Source: CAZXPG01 sp964643145
GTDB lineage: Bacteria > Pseudomonadota > Alphaproteobacteria > Rickettsiales > Arcanibacteraceae
Direction: 5' to 3'
DNA: 24,321 bases
NCBI GenBank assembly: GCA_964643145.1
Contig: CAZXPG010000028.1
Location: forward strand, 1 to 24,321
The position numbers were made by a program, and so were the translations under genes. Each line of letters opens with the position of its first letter. The stretch's first letter is position 1. Shown here piece by piece: positions 1 to 8,529 of the stretch. Below the pieces are notes generated by a model. It was given only the letters and a program-made list of their open reading frames with translations, was not told the origin of the DNA and searched no databases.

Positions 1-15
1 TTTCAATAACATGCC

Positions 16-53
16 AGTTTTGGATAAGCAAAGCTTATCCAAAACTGAGGTTA
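16..53 (+). repeat. Palindromic repeat element, left copy
   Basis: Perfect 14-bp inverted repeat: AGTTTTGGATAAGC at 16-29, loop AAA at 30-32, and its complement at 33-46, followed by GAGGTTA. The same 38-bp unit is present in opposite orientation at 24267-24304 with a different loop (TAC on the plus strand). Weaker similarity (about 10 of 15 positions) extends to base 1, so the element seems to begin at the window edge. There is no T-tract, so it is not a typical rho-independent terminator. The family is not recognised. Confidence 0.85.
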
Positions 54-129
54 CTATAATACACGACATCAAGCATGGATTTTCATGTATATGTTTTCAG
101 GTAGGGTTGTCATCCCGTGTATAAGTCAA

Positions 130-396
130 CTAATTTGTTGACAGATTGAGAGTTGCTAAGGGTGTTTTTCCAGCAAGGGCTTGGTGGGGTCTGATTTCAT
201 TATAGTAGATCAAGTACTTCACCAATTCCTCTCGCAAATGTTCGAGTGATTCAAACTCTGTTCCTTCAAGCAAATCATCTTTAAGGGTTCTCCAGAACCG
301 TTCAGCCTTCCCATTGGTTTGTGGCCTATACGGTTTAGTATAACGATGCTTAACCCCAACTTCTATCAACATGCGTTCAAAAGGGTGTTGCGCCAG
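130..396 (-). pseudogene. IS481/IS3-type transposase, C-terminal fragment
   Basis: About 88 residues match the end of a DDE integrase-core transposase: GVKHRYTKPYRPQTNGKAERF, then RTLKDDLLEG and YYNEIRPHQALAGKTPL, and a TAG stop at 132-130. The block PQTNGKAERF carries the final catalytic Glu of the DDE triad. The two Asp residues and the DNA-binding N-terminus are absent, so the gene is broken and cannot act as a transposase. Homology stops at the edge of the palindrome at 396-426. The open frame continues upstream to 486, but that part is not transposase-like. The fragment shows past IS activity beside the unusual gene at 527. Assignment to IS481 rather than another rve-type family is probable, not certain. 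Confidence 0.8.
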
Positions 397-426
397 GTAA
401 TCCCCCCTAAAAATGGGGGGATTACC
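396..426. repeat. G/C-rich palindrome at the transposase break
   Basis: Perfect 12-bp arms GGTAATCCCCCC (396-407) and its complement (415-426), separated by the 7-base loop TAAAAAT. It lies exactly where transposase homology ends, so it may have been inserted there or may mark the deletion junction. It differs in sequence from the terminal palindromes at 16-53 and 24267-24304. Confidence 0.8.
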
Positions 427-456
427 GGATAATTTCTTTCTAATAGCATATTCGTA

Positions 457-486
457 TTGACATAATGTTATATTATAACATATCAA
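457..486 (+). promoter_or_regulatory. Putative promoter with operator-like palindrome, orphan membrane gene
   Basis: A consensus -35 box TTGACA lies at 457-462. A weak -10 (TATCAA, 481-486) lies 18 bp downstream. The spacer is filled by a palindrome, ATGTTATA (465-472), T, TATAACAT (474-481). A related imperfect site, GTTGTA...TATAAC, lies at 498-513. A repressor bound at 465-481 would block this promoter. The -35 and the palindrome are seen directly; use as promoter and operator is inferred. Confidence 0.45.
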
Positions 487-526
487 CTAAGATTGATGTT
501 GTAATAATATAACGATAGGCTCTCTT

Positions 527-3172
527 ATGACCAGACCGTATTCAGCAGTGCGTAATGGAAGCGGTATAATGTTTTGTGGCTCTTGCGTTGAACCAATCAA
601 GAAACGAAAAAGTAAAAAGCAATTAAAAGATGTTCGTGGAGAGGGGCAGAAGCCTAATCACCATACTATAAGCAGCAGTATGGTTCCTCTTAAAAAGAAA
701 GATAATTTCCTACAGCCTGACGTAGCCAATAAACCAGCTATCAAGCAGAACCAGTATTATTATAGTTTACGCTTTCATACGCATGATAATCATTGCCATG
801 CCAGCGTGGTAAAGGGAGATGCCGCAAATCACCAGCACCAGTGTCATGGTGGTAATTGTGGTGATAGTCATCCGCAGGTGTTGAACCAAAATAGTGAAGG
901 TTGTCCATGTTGTGTTGCGTCGATAGATTTGGATGAGGTGGCTACAGCACTTAATGAAATAGCAAAGAATAGTGGGGCAGAGAAACATGAGTCGCTGGGA
1001 GAGGTAGCAGATTTTTCCTCCGGGGCGCATTGGGGAATTTTTCTTGGTATTTCAGGGCCATTAGCGCTGATTGGGTTGACAGCAGCTATACGCAATATAA
1101 AAGGAACTCTGAACAATCGGGAAAAACTACATGCTGCAATACAAGGTCTTCAGCATGATATTGATAGATATAAAAAAGAGTTGGAATCGGTTGAAGATAT
1201 AGAAAGTAAAGAAAAACTTGCAGGAGTGATTCATAGGTTAGAAGCGTTTAGTACGACACTCCACTATTCACAATTTGATACACATTTCAATCTTGTAGTG
1301 CCTGGTGTCTTAAACGGTGCATCCTCAGCAATCGTTATCAGTGCTATTGCTCTGGATTCATTTTGGGCATTGCCTATTATTGCATTATATGCAGGGTGTC
1401 AGACGCTAAGGAACGGGTATGATTTATGGAGAACCTGGAACACGATCTTACCTGAAGAAGCAAGAGGTGATGTCGAGTTATACATGCAGACAGGCATCCG
1501 GAAGATTAATCAGATTACGGCATCTAAAAGAAAGTTTTATACAGCTAACACATTAGGTTTCAGTGCTTTCACTGCTGGTGCAGCAATGACAACCCTTGCT
1601 TTGGCTTCTGTTGTAACATACGGTGCTGCATTGCCGGTAGGGCTTGCTTTATTAAGTGCCGGTGCAGTTTCAACCGGTGTTACTAACAATATTTGGACGG
1701 CAAAATTCCGGCCGCGTAATGGGGATATAGGGATTGCACGCGAGGCATTAGATAAAGAGTCTGTTATAGAGGCAATTGCTGAACGAAGGGAGCAGAAACG
1801 TATTATCAAGAACTATACATTGAAGCATCTGCCACCGAAAATGACAGAGCGTTTTGGTTGTGCATTATTATCTGCATTTCCATATTGCAATGAGAAAGGT
1901 GCTGATTTGTTGCATCAGGTAAATAAGAGTAGGATGGCAGCTTCAAGTAGTACGAAAGATGATCTAAAAGACTTGCTTGTACGGATAATAACGGTCAGAA
2001 AATTACTGAGGGAACATGGGAATCATCAGGAAACCAGCGAGATGATTGCCAGAATTACAGCATTGGAACCTATTGAAATGGGGGCGCAAAGAAGAAACGA
2101 TATATATCAATTCAGAGAAGAAATGGAAGAGAGTGAGCAAATATTTGCTGCTTGTAAAGAGCTGAATTTGGATGTTCTAGTGGTAGAAAGATTTATTCAG
2201 AACGCCATTTTTACATCCTCCTCCGAGCATAATACCGCTATCCGTGACAGACAAGAATATAAAAAGAAACTGAAAGGTAGCGGGTTATTTACAATTAAGG
2301 GCTATAACAATATGTGTTTTGATATACATGCCTTGGAACGCAATAGCAGAATGAAGAGGCTGTTTATTCAATCAGTTGAAGAATCTCTATTGTTTGATTA
2401 TGTCGAGAAGTTGAAATATGAACAATATGGGTTAAATGATTTTTATTGGGCGTTAGACAAGCAAAAAAAGCAGACGCATAAGCCATTACAGGATAAGCCT
2501 GCGAACGGGAATGTTTTGTCTGTCAAACGTGATGAGGAAGCAGTAACGGTCACAACGAATGCATTACATGCTAGAGCCCCCTCTGTAGTGCCTGTTGCGG
2601 AGAAAAAGATAAATAGGTCACGCTATAATGCTGAATCGGCAGCTTCGGCAGCGCAATCATTGTCAATGATAGAAGAAAGAAGTCGTGCAATTACCGTAAA
2701 AGAAGCGCAATCGCTGGCGCAATCTATTACAAAAGATAAGTCTCTTCCGGAAGGATATACGGCTTTTATTGAAATTATGCGCACGAAAAGGAAGGATGGT
2801 AGCATACATATTATTTATCAGGATCCTTCTGATAGCAATGTTGATAAACATATTCATTATATTGTTGAGAGCGAGGGTAAGTTAACTATACAGCATGGCT
2901 CAGCAACTAACGCTATTATTCCTGTCAATAAAATATCAGAGGGTAGGGTGAGTGGAATAGAAATCCATATCATCTATCAAGGTCAATATGAAAGTGGAGC
3001 AGGTGGGAAACCCGTTGCCACTTATGGGGTGGGAGAATCTATATTACGTCATATCTCACCATTGCCGGAAAGGTGTGGGGCTATTAATAATGTAAAACAA
3101 TCCTGGAGAAATCATATCTATATGCGGGGAGAGCATGGAGGAGAAGCCGCATTAGCGGGAAGGCGTATATAG
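527..3172 (+). CDS. Orphan 881-residue membrane protein with His/Cys-rich N-terminus
   Basis: No family is recognised. Residues 84-129 are rich in His and Cys (HTHDNHCH, HQHQCHGGNC, CPCC), which suggests metal binding. Hydrophobic segments lie at about 168-188, 257-290 and 341-384, the last rich in Gly and Ala. Charged, probably coiled helices lie between and after them (about 195-240 and 405-640). A Ser/Ala-rich stretch lies near 700-735. The C-terminal 740-835 looks beta-rich, with two similar strands, IHIIYQDP and IEIHIIYQGQ. There is no signal peptide. The start has only a weak ribosome binding site (GATAGG), and Met15 is an alternative. The gene is more A+T-rich than its neighbours and lies next to an IS remnant, which fits acquisition by transfer. 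A secreted or host-directed effector, or a metal-handling envelope protein, are both possible; neither is shown. Confidence 0.8.
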   Translation: MTRPYSAVRNGSGIMFCGSCVEPIKKRKSKKQLKDVRGEGQKPNHHTISSSMVPLKKKDNFLQPDVANKPAIKQNQYYYSLRFHTHDNHCHASVVKGDAANHQHQCHGGNCGDSHPQVLNQNSEGCPCCVASIDLDEVATALNEIAKNSGAEKHESLGEVADFSSGAHWGIFLGISGPLALIGLTAAIRNIKGTLNNREKLHAAIQGLQHDIDRYKKELESVEDIESKEKLAGVIHRLEAFSTTLHYSQFDTHFNLVVPGVLNGASSAIVISAIALDSFWALPIIALYAGCQTLRNGYDLWRTWNTILPEEARGDVELYMQTGIRKINQITASKRKFYTANTLGFSAFTAGAAMTTLALASVVTYGAALPVGLALLSAGAVSTGVTNNIWTAKFRPRNGDIGIAREALDKESVIEAIAERREQKRIIKNYTLKHLPPKMTERFGCALLSAFPYCNEKGADLLHQVNKSRMAASSSTKDDLKDLLVRIITVRKLLREHGNHQETSEMIARITALEPIEMGAQRRNDIYQFREEMEESEQIFAACKELNLDVLVVERFIQNAIFTSSSEHNTAIRDRQEYKKKLKGSGLFTIKGYNNMCFDIHALERNSRMKRLFIQSVEESLLFDYVEKLKYEQYGLNDFYWALDKQKKQTHKPLQDKPANGNVLSVKRDEEAVTVTTNALHARAPSVVPVAEKKINRSRYNAESAASAAQSLSMIEERSRAITVKEAQSLAQSITKDKSLPEGYTAFIEIMRTKRKDGSIHIIYQDPSDSNVDKHIHYIVESEGKLTIQHGSATNAIIPVNKISEGRVSGIEIHIIYQGQYESGAGGKPVATYGVGESILRHISPLPERCGAINNVKQSWRNHIYMRGEHGGEAALAGRRI

Positions 3173-3237
3173 TGTTGCATAAATTTTCTTTGTGGTATGG
3201 CATGGGGTGCTTTTTCTTACTTTAAGAAAGGAGAGCA

Positions 3238-3265
3238 TTGCAATTATGGTGCTTTGCGGTATACT
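3238..3265 (+). promoter_or_regulatory. Putative gltA promoter
   Basis: TTGCAA at 3238-3243 and TATACT at 3260-3265 with a 16-bp spacer, about 40 bases before the gltA start. A strong Shine-Dalgarno AGGAGG (3293-3298) lies 5 bases before the ATG. Just upstream, 3213-3229 is a weak A/T hairpin (TTTCTTA/TAAGAAA) that might attenuate read-through from the previous gene. Confidence 0.5.
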
Positions 3266-3303
3266 GCTTGTTCTTACCCGTATATCTCTAACAGGAGGAA
3301 AAT

Positions 3304-4620
3304 ATGACAAAAGCACCGGAAGCTCCCCTTACCTATCCGCAAGCATCCATTCAGTTAAACAATAATGTAATGGAATTCCCCATCCTGGAAAGTACTGAGG
3401 GGCCGAATGTAATTGATGTTACAAAACTTTATAGTGAAACCGGTGTGTTTACCTATGATCCTGGCTTTATGTCTACCGCTTCCTGTGAATCAAAAATCAC
3501 CTATATTGATGGGGATAAGGGCATTTTAACGCATCGTGGCTACCCGATTAACCAGTTGGCAGAACAAGCTGATTTCCTTGAGGTGGCCTATCTGTTGCTG
3601 AATGGTGAGTTGCCAACCCAAGAAGAAAATACACACTTCTGTAAAGAAATTATTGAACATTCGCTTATCCATGAGCAGTTGCAGTTTCTCTATCGTGGTT
3701 TTCCGCGTCGTTCACATCCTATGGCAATTATGGTAGGGGCGGTGGCTTCCTTGTCTGCTTTCTACCATGACAGCCTCAATATGCACGATGAACGTGAGCG
3801 GGAAATAGCGGCCTACCGTATGATTGCCAAGGTTCCTACCCTGGCGGCTATGGCGTATAAATATTCGGTCGGCCATCCATTTGTATATCCTAAAAACAGC
3901 CTGGGATATGCAGCAAATTTCTTGCATATGATGTTTGCCTTGCCAAGTGAGGATTATGTGGTGAACCCCGTGCTTGCTGCAGCCATGAACAAGATTTTCA
4001 TTCTTCATGCAGATCACGAGCAAAATGCTTCCACCTCCACAGTGCGGCTGGCAGGTTCATCGGGTGCTAATCCGTTTGCCTGTATCGCAGCGGGTATCGC
4101 ATCGCTCTGGGGGCCAGCGCATGGTGGTGCCAATGAAGCAGTGATTAATATGCTGGCAGAAATTGCCACGCCGGAGCGTATTCCGCTCTATATTGCTCGT
4201 GCTAAAGATAAAAATGATCCGTTCCGTCTGATGGGTTTTGGTCATCGTGTCTATAAGAATTACGATCCGCGTGCAGCCGTGTTGCGTAAAACCTGCCATG
4301 AAGTGCTGGCGGAACTGGGGATGCAGCATGACCCTATGCTGACGATTGCGATGGAACTGGAACGTATTGCCTTAAATGACGACTATTTCATTGAACGCAA
4401 GCTTTACCCGAATGTCGATTTCTATTCCGGTATTATTTATAAGGCCATGCGCATTCCCCCGCAGATGTTTACCGTGCTGTTTGCCGTAGCCCGTACGGCT
4501 GGATGGGTGGCGCAGTGGAAAGAAATGATGGAAGACCCTGCCCAGAAAATTGGTCGCCCCCGTCAGCTTTATACGGGCCATACGCGTCGTGATTTTATCC
4601 CTATGGGGGAGCGCGGTTGA
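3304..4620 (+). CDS. gltA: Citrate synthase, type II (hexameric bacterial form)
   Basis: Condenses acetyl-CoA and oxaloacetate to citrate, the entry step of the TCA cycle, in the cytoplasm. The 438-residue length is usual for the type II family. The catalytic triad is visible: His273 in GPAHGGANEA, His314 in GFGHRVYKNY and Asp372 in NVDFYSG, matching E. coli His264, His305 and Asp362. The N-terminal domain seen in Gram-negative enzymes is present (ITYIDGDKGILTHRGYPI, residues 65-82). The start is fixed by AGGAGG 5 bases upstream. It runs convergently with dnaE, the two stop codons being only 10 bases apart, with no clear terminator between them. Confidence 0.97.
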   Translation: MTKAPEAPLTYPQASIQLNNNVMEFPILESTEGPNVIDVTKLYSETGVFTYDPGFMSTASCESKITYIDGDKGILTHRGYPINQLAEQADFLEVAYLLLNGELPTQEENTHFCKEIIEHSLIHEQLQFLYRGFPRRSHPMAIMVGAVASLSAFYHDSLNMHDEREREIAAYRMIAKVPTLAAMAYKYSVGHPFVYPKNSLGYAANFLHMMFALPSEDYVVNPVLAAAMNKIFILHADHEQNASTSTVRLAGSSGANPFACIAAGIASLWGPAHGGANEAVINMLAEIATPERIPLYIARAKDKNDPFRLMGFGHRVYKNYDPRAAVLRKTCHEVLAELGMQHDPMLTIAMELERIALNDDYFIERKLYPNVDFYSGIIYKAMRIPPQMFTVLFAVARTAGWVAQWKEMMEDPAQKIGRPRQLYTGHTRRDFIPMGERG

Positions 4621-4630
4621 AGTTTCTCTC

Positions 4631-7600
4631 TTAACCGGCAACATGCTCCACCTTCACTATGCCTGGCTGATCTTTCAGTATCTGTGCATTGCTGGAGGTG
4701 AGGGGGTAGCTGTCAGGGAGGGGGATAACGGCTTCGTATTGTTCCATCTGTACGATAATTATCACACGTGTTTTGCCGCGCCCCTGCACGCCACATAGGG
4801 TTTTCAACCGTTCCACTGGTTCGGAGCTGTTCAGCCATATGGTGGCGGTTGCATGGCGGTTGGCCAGATGCTCATCCAGGCTGATGATGGAACCGGCAAT
4901 TAGCCGCGCCCCGCCTGCATCTTTGCGTGCTTCCACTCCAAGCAGCACCGGTACTGCCGCCCCTAGTAATTCGCGGCTATGGTTGAGCAAGGCTTCATCA
5001 AAAATGGCTACTTCATAATTTCCTGTGCTGTCGGAAAGCTGTACATAAGCAAACCGCCCACGTGGCGAGACTTTAATGCGCGTATCGGTGACAATCCCTG
5101 CCATTTTCACATGGGTGGTGCCATCAGGCAGCGATTCCAGCGCATTAGATGGTTTTACTCCAGCTACCTGCAAAGTTTCCTTATAACTATCCAGCGGATG
5201 CTCATTTAAATAGAAGCCAATCGCCTCACGCTCGGCGGCCAAACGCTCTGCCGGGATAAACTCAATTTTAGGCTCTAAGTTTGGTAGTGGTTGCGCGCTG
5301 TTATTAGTACTGTCAAACAGGCTGATCTGGTTGCTTGTGCGTTCCTTTGCCACCGAACCGCTATAGCGGATGACTGTATCCACCCCTTCCAGCAACTGCT
5401 TGCGGTTTGTATGCAGCGTATCAAAAGCCCCAGCTTTTATTAGGCTTTCAAGCTGCCGCTTGTTCATTACCTTGGCTGTTTCCCGTGCAGCCAAGTCAAA
5501 AATGCTGCTAAACGCCCCACCTGCTGTGCGCTCTGCCACCAGCATTTCCATTGCCTGTGTGCCAACTCCTTTTAGTGCTCCCAGCCCATAGCGGATTTTC
5601 CCTTCCTCGACTGAGAACCATGCATCGGAACGGTTAACATCAGGCGGCAATATGTCAATGCCTAAATATTTTGCTTCCTGGATGAACACATTAATTTTAT
5701 CGGTATCATGAATTTCAAGATTCAGGGAGGCTACCAGAAATTCCACCGGATAGTTGGCTTTCAAATAGGCGGTCTGATAGGAAAGCAGTGCATAGGCTGC
5801 CGCGTGCGACTTGTTAAACCCATAGCCAGCAAATTTTGCCACCAGGTTAAAAATATCGCGTGCCTGCTTCTCATTCACCCCTTTGCTCACAGCACCCGTC
5901 ACAAATAGCTGCTCTTGCGCGTCCATCTCAGCTTTGATTTTCTTCCCCATCGCACGACGGAGCAAATCCGCCGCCCCCAGGCTATAGCCGGAAAGCACCT
6001 GAGCGATCTGCATTACCTGCTCCTGGTAGATAATCACCCCGAAGGTTTCCTTGAGTATCCCCTCCAAACTCGGATGCAGGTAATCCGGTTTCGATAACCC
6101 ATGCTTACAGGCAATATAGGTAGGGATGTTATCCATCGGCCCTGGGCGATAGAGGGCGCCAAGCGCAATCAGATCTTCAATGGTATCCGGTTTCAGCTTG
6201 CGCAGGGAATCACGCATCCCCGCACTTTCAAACTGGAACACCCCCACCGCATCGCCCTTGGAAAGTAATTGGAAGGTGGTGGGGTCATCGAGGGGGATGG
6301 TATTAATATCGATGTCGATACCACGTTGTTTGACATAGTTGCAGCTATGGGCAATCACCGTCAGCGTTTTAAGCCCGAGAAAGTCAAACTTCACCAGCCC
6401 GGCCATTTCGGCATATTTCATCGAATATTGCACCACGGGCATGGTGGAACGTGCATCACGATAGAGCGGCACCAGTTCGCTAAGCGGCCTGTCACCAATC
6501 ACCACTCCGGCAGCATGGGTGGAAGCGTGGCGGTTCAAGCCTTCCAGTTGTAGAGCAATGGAGAGCAAACGCGCCACCTGCTCTTCCTCATCACGGGCAG
6601 CGCGCAATGCAGGTTCCAGATTAATGGCTTCCTGCAAGGTGACAGGGGCGGCGGGGTTGTTCGGGATAAGCTTAGAAATTTTATCCACCTGCCCGTAAGG
6701 CATTTGCAGCACACGCCCTACATCACGCACCACCGCCCGTGCTTGCAGCTTTCCGAAGGTGATAATCTGCGCCACTCTATCATGGCCATATTTATCCTGT
6801 ACATAGCTGATAACCTCATCACGCCGCTCCTGACAGAAGTCAATATCAAAATCGGGCATCGAGACACGTTCGGGGTTGAGGAAACGCTCAAAGAGCAACC
6901 CAAAACGTAACGGGTCAAGATCGGTGATAAACAGGCTCCAGGCGACCAACGATCCTGCCCCTGAGCCACGCCCTGGCCCCACTGGAATGCCTTGCCGTTT
7001 ACTCCAGCGGATAAAATCGGATACGATAAGGAAATAGCCAGGAAACTGCATAGAGATAATCACATCTAGCTCGAAAGCCAGCCGTGCGCGGTAGGCAGTT
7101 TTCTCTTCTTCCTTATGATGCTGTAGCCGCATCTCCAGCCCTTTGGCCGCTTGCACACGCAAGGCTTCTGCCTCATCTAGCCCATCTTCCGTAGTAAAAC
7201 GCGGCAGAATGGGGGCGCGTGTTTCCGATTTCACCGCACAACGCTTGGCAATCACCACCGTATTGGCTAAGGCTTCCGGGATGTCGGCAAAGAGCATCTG
7301 CATTTCCGTAGCAGTTTTAAAATAATGCTCCTCTGTGAGCTTACGCCTATCTTCTTCTTCAACATAGCGGCCTTCTGCAATACAAAGTAGCGCATCATGC
7401 GCCGCATACATAGCACGGTTGGCAAAGAATACATCATTGGTTGCGACCAGTGGCACATTATGGGCATAGGCCATTTCTAGCAGTGCTGGTTCTATCTTTT
7501 TCTCACTCTCTACACCATGACGCATCAGCTCCACATACAGCCGATCCGTGAAGAGTGATTGTAGTTGCAACAAGGCTGCTTCCGCCTTTGCTGTATCACC

Positions 7601-8044
7601 CATCAGCAGCAACCGCCCCACCGTGCCTTCCGGCCCACCTGTTAAGGCAATCAGCCCGGCATGATGGTTACGTAATTGTGCGAAGGTAATGTGAGGGGAG
7701 GTGTTTTCGCTGTCTAGAAATGCCTGGCTCACCAGTGCCAGCAGGTTCGCATAGCCTTCCTCATTTTTAGCCAGAAGAACAATTTTATCGAGAACTGGTG
7801 AAGCCTCTGCTGCTGCGGAAGAAAACGCTATATCTAGCACGCAGCCAATAATAGGCTGCACGCCTTTATCGGCACAGGCTTTGGAAAATTCCAGCGAGCA
7901 GAATAAATTATTCGTATCAGTAACCGCCACTGCTGGCATGGCGTTCTCTAGGCATAGCTTCACCAATGCATCCACCTTGATCGCCCCTTCAGAGAGGGAA
8001 TAGGCGCTATGTACACGCAAGTGAATGAAGGAAGGTTGGGGCAT
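4631..8044 (-). CDS. dnaE: DNA polymerase III alpha subunit
   Basis: Catalytic subunit of the replicative DNA polymerase. The 1137 residues are close to E. coli DnaE (1160). An N-terminal PHP domain starts at HLRVHSAYSLSEG (8-20). The C-family palm has GPGRGSGAGSLVAWS at about 356-370, the metal-binding pair Asp398/Asp400 in MPDFDIDFC, and the third Asp at 554 in VKFDFLGLKT. The fingers motif GVIIYQEQVMQIA and the helix-hairpin-helix region (YGLGALKGVGTQAM) follow. An OB fold near 970-1040 (VKMAGIVTDTRIKVSPRGR) completes the DnaE1 layout. No intein or exonuclease domain is present. The ATG at 8044 has no evident Shine-Dalgarno. Confidence 0.97.
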   Translation of the reverse strand: MPQPSFIHLRVHSAYSLSEGAIKVDALVKLCLENAMPAVAVTDTNNLFCSLEFSKACADKGVQPIIGCVLDIAFSSAAAEASPVLDKIVLLAKNEEGYANLLALVSQAFLDSENTSPHITFAQLRNHHAGLIALTGGPEGTVGRLLLMGDTAKAEAALLQLQSLFTDRLYVELMRHGVESEKKIEPALLEMAYAHNVPLVATNDVFFANRAMYAAHDALLCIAEGRYVEEEDRRKLTEEHYFKTATEMQMLFADIPEALANTVVIAKRCAVKSETRAPILPRFTTEDGLDEAEALRVQAAKGLEMRLQHHKEEEKTAYRARLAFELDVIISMQFPGYFLIVSDFIRWSKRQGIPVGPGRGSGAGSLVAWSLFITDLDPLRFGLLFERFLNPERVSMPDFDIDFCQERRDEVISYVQDKYGHDRVAQIITFGKLQARAVVRDVGRVLQMPYGQVDKISKLIPNNPAAPVTLQEAINLEPALRAARDEEEQVARLLSIALQLEGLNRHASTHAAGVVIGDRPLSELVPLYRDARSTMPVVQYSMKYAEMAGLVKFDFLGLKTLTVIAHSCNYVKQRGIDIDINTIPLDDPTTFQLLSKGDAVGVFQFESAGMRDSLRKLKPDTIEDLIALGALYRPGPMDNIPTYIACKHGLSKPDYLHPSLEGILKETFGVIIYQEQVMQIAQVLSGYSLGAADLLRRAMGKKIKAEMDAQEQLFVTGAVSKGVNEKQARDIFNLVAKFAGYGFNKSHAAAYALLSYQTAYLKANYPVEFLVASLNLEIHDTDKINVFIQEAKYLGIDILPPDVNRSDAWFSVEEGKIRYGLGALKGVGTQAMEMLVAERTAGGAFSSIFDLAARETAKVMNKRQLESLIKAGAFDTLHTNRKQLLEGVDTVIRYSGSVAKERTSNQISLFDSTNNSAQPLPNLEPKIEFIPAERLAAEREAIGFYLNEHPLDSYKETLQVAGVKPSNALESLPDGTTHVKMAGIVTDTRIKVSPRGRFAYVQLSDSTGNYEVAIFDEALLNHSRELLGAAVPVLLGVEARKDAGGARLIAGSIISLDEHLANRHATATIWLNSSEPVERLKTLCGVQGRGKTRVIIIVQMEQYEAVIPLPDSYPLTSSNAQILKDQPGIVKVEHVAG

Positions 8045-8168
8045 GGTTATAGGCTACAGGCTAAAAGAAAAATATACTATGTTTTACTACTACCCTTTCA
8101 GCGATGTGTTGACAATAGTTAGTTGCTCGTTTTAAATACGCGCTGTTTTTTACGCGCTTGCATTGGAG

Positions 8169-8225
8169 CATAGTCTGCTCACATTGCAACCTAACCAATT
8201 CTTGAACTGTGAGCAGTATACTATG
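8169..8225 (+). promoter_or_regulatory. Hairpin enclosing the start codon of the zinc-finger gene
   Basis: CTGCTCACA at 8175-8183 pairs with TGTGAGCAG at 8208-8216, and CATAGT at 8169-8174 pairs with ACTATG at 8220-8225. This gives a 15-bp stem with a 3-base bulge (8217-8219) and a 24-base loop. The last pairs contain the ATG at 8223, so initiation would be masked when the stem forms. A possible upstream promoter is TTGACA (8109-8114), 17 bp, TTAAAT (8132-8137). The pairing is seen; a regulatory role is inferred. Confidence 0.5.
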
Positions 8226-8405
8226 AGCAATCAGCCTACGACAGAAAATAATGACGATGTTGTTTATACCGACTGTCCCGAAGTTAGTTGTGAAGGGAAT
8301 GGCCCAGCCACAGGGCACCCGCTTATTTATCTTAATATGGGAAGCAAAGACGCGGTAGAATGCCCCTATTGTAGCCGTCGTTTTATACGCCATCTAAAAA
8401 GTTAA
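8223..8405 (+). CDS. Short zinc-finger protein (COG4391 / NDUFS6-like)
   Basis: A 60-residue protein with a Cys-His-Cys-Cys zinc site: DCPEVSCEG, GHPLIYLNM and ECPYCSRRF. It resembles the short alphaproteobacterial zinc-finger family related to the mitochondrial complex I accessory subunit NDUFS6, which binds zinc and helps complex I assembly. The role here is inferred from that relation. The frame is open upstream to a TTG at 8163, but the ATG at 8223 (MSNQPTTENND) gives the usual family length. No good Shine-Dalgarno is seen. The start lies inside a 15-bp hairpin, so translation may be controlled. Upstream is divergent dnaE and downstream is a lipoprotein gene with its own likely promoter. 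Confidence 0.85.
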   Translation: MSNQPTTENNDDVVYTDCPEVSCEGNGPATGHPLIYLNMGSKDAVECPYCSRRFIRHLKS

Positions 8406-8460
8406 TACCAATTAATATTTGCTGCTATAAAAGAAATATAAAAATCTGTTATGGTAACAC

Positions 8461-8488
8461 TTTCTCAAGAAGTTTGGCGTAGTATAAA
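8461..8488 (+). promoter_or_regulatory. Possible promoter of the lipoprotein gene
   Basis: TTTCTC (8461-8466), 16 bp, TATAAA (8483-8488), about 40 bases before the ATG at 8530. A Shine-Dalgarno-like AGAGGG lies near 8516-8522. The -35 is weak, so this is tentative. Confidence 0.3.
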
Positions 8489-8529
8489 ACTTATCGATTA
8501 AGCGTACCATTACTGAAGAGGGTTAAAAA

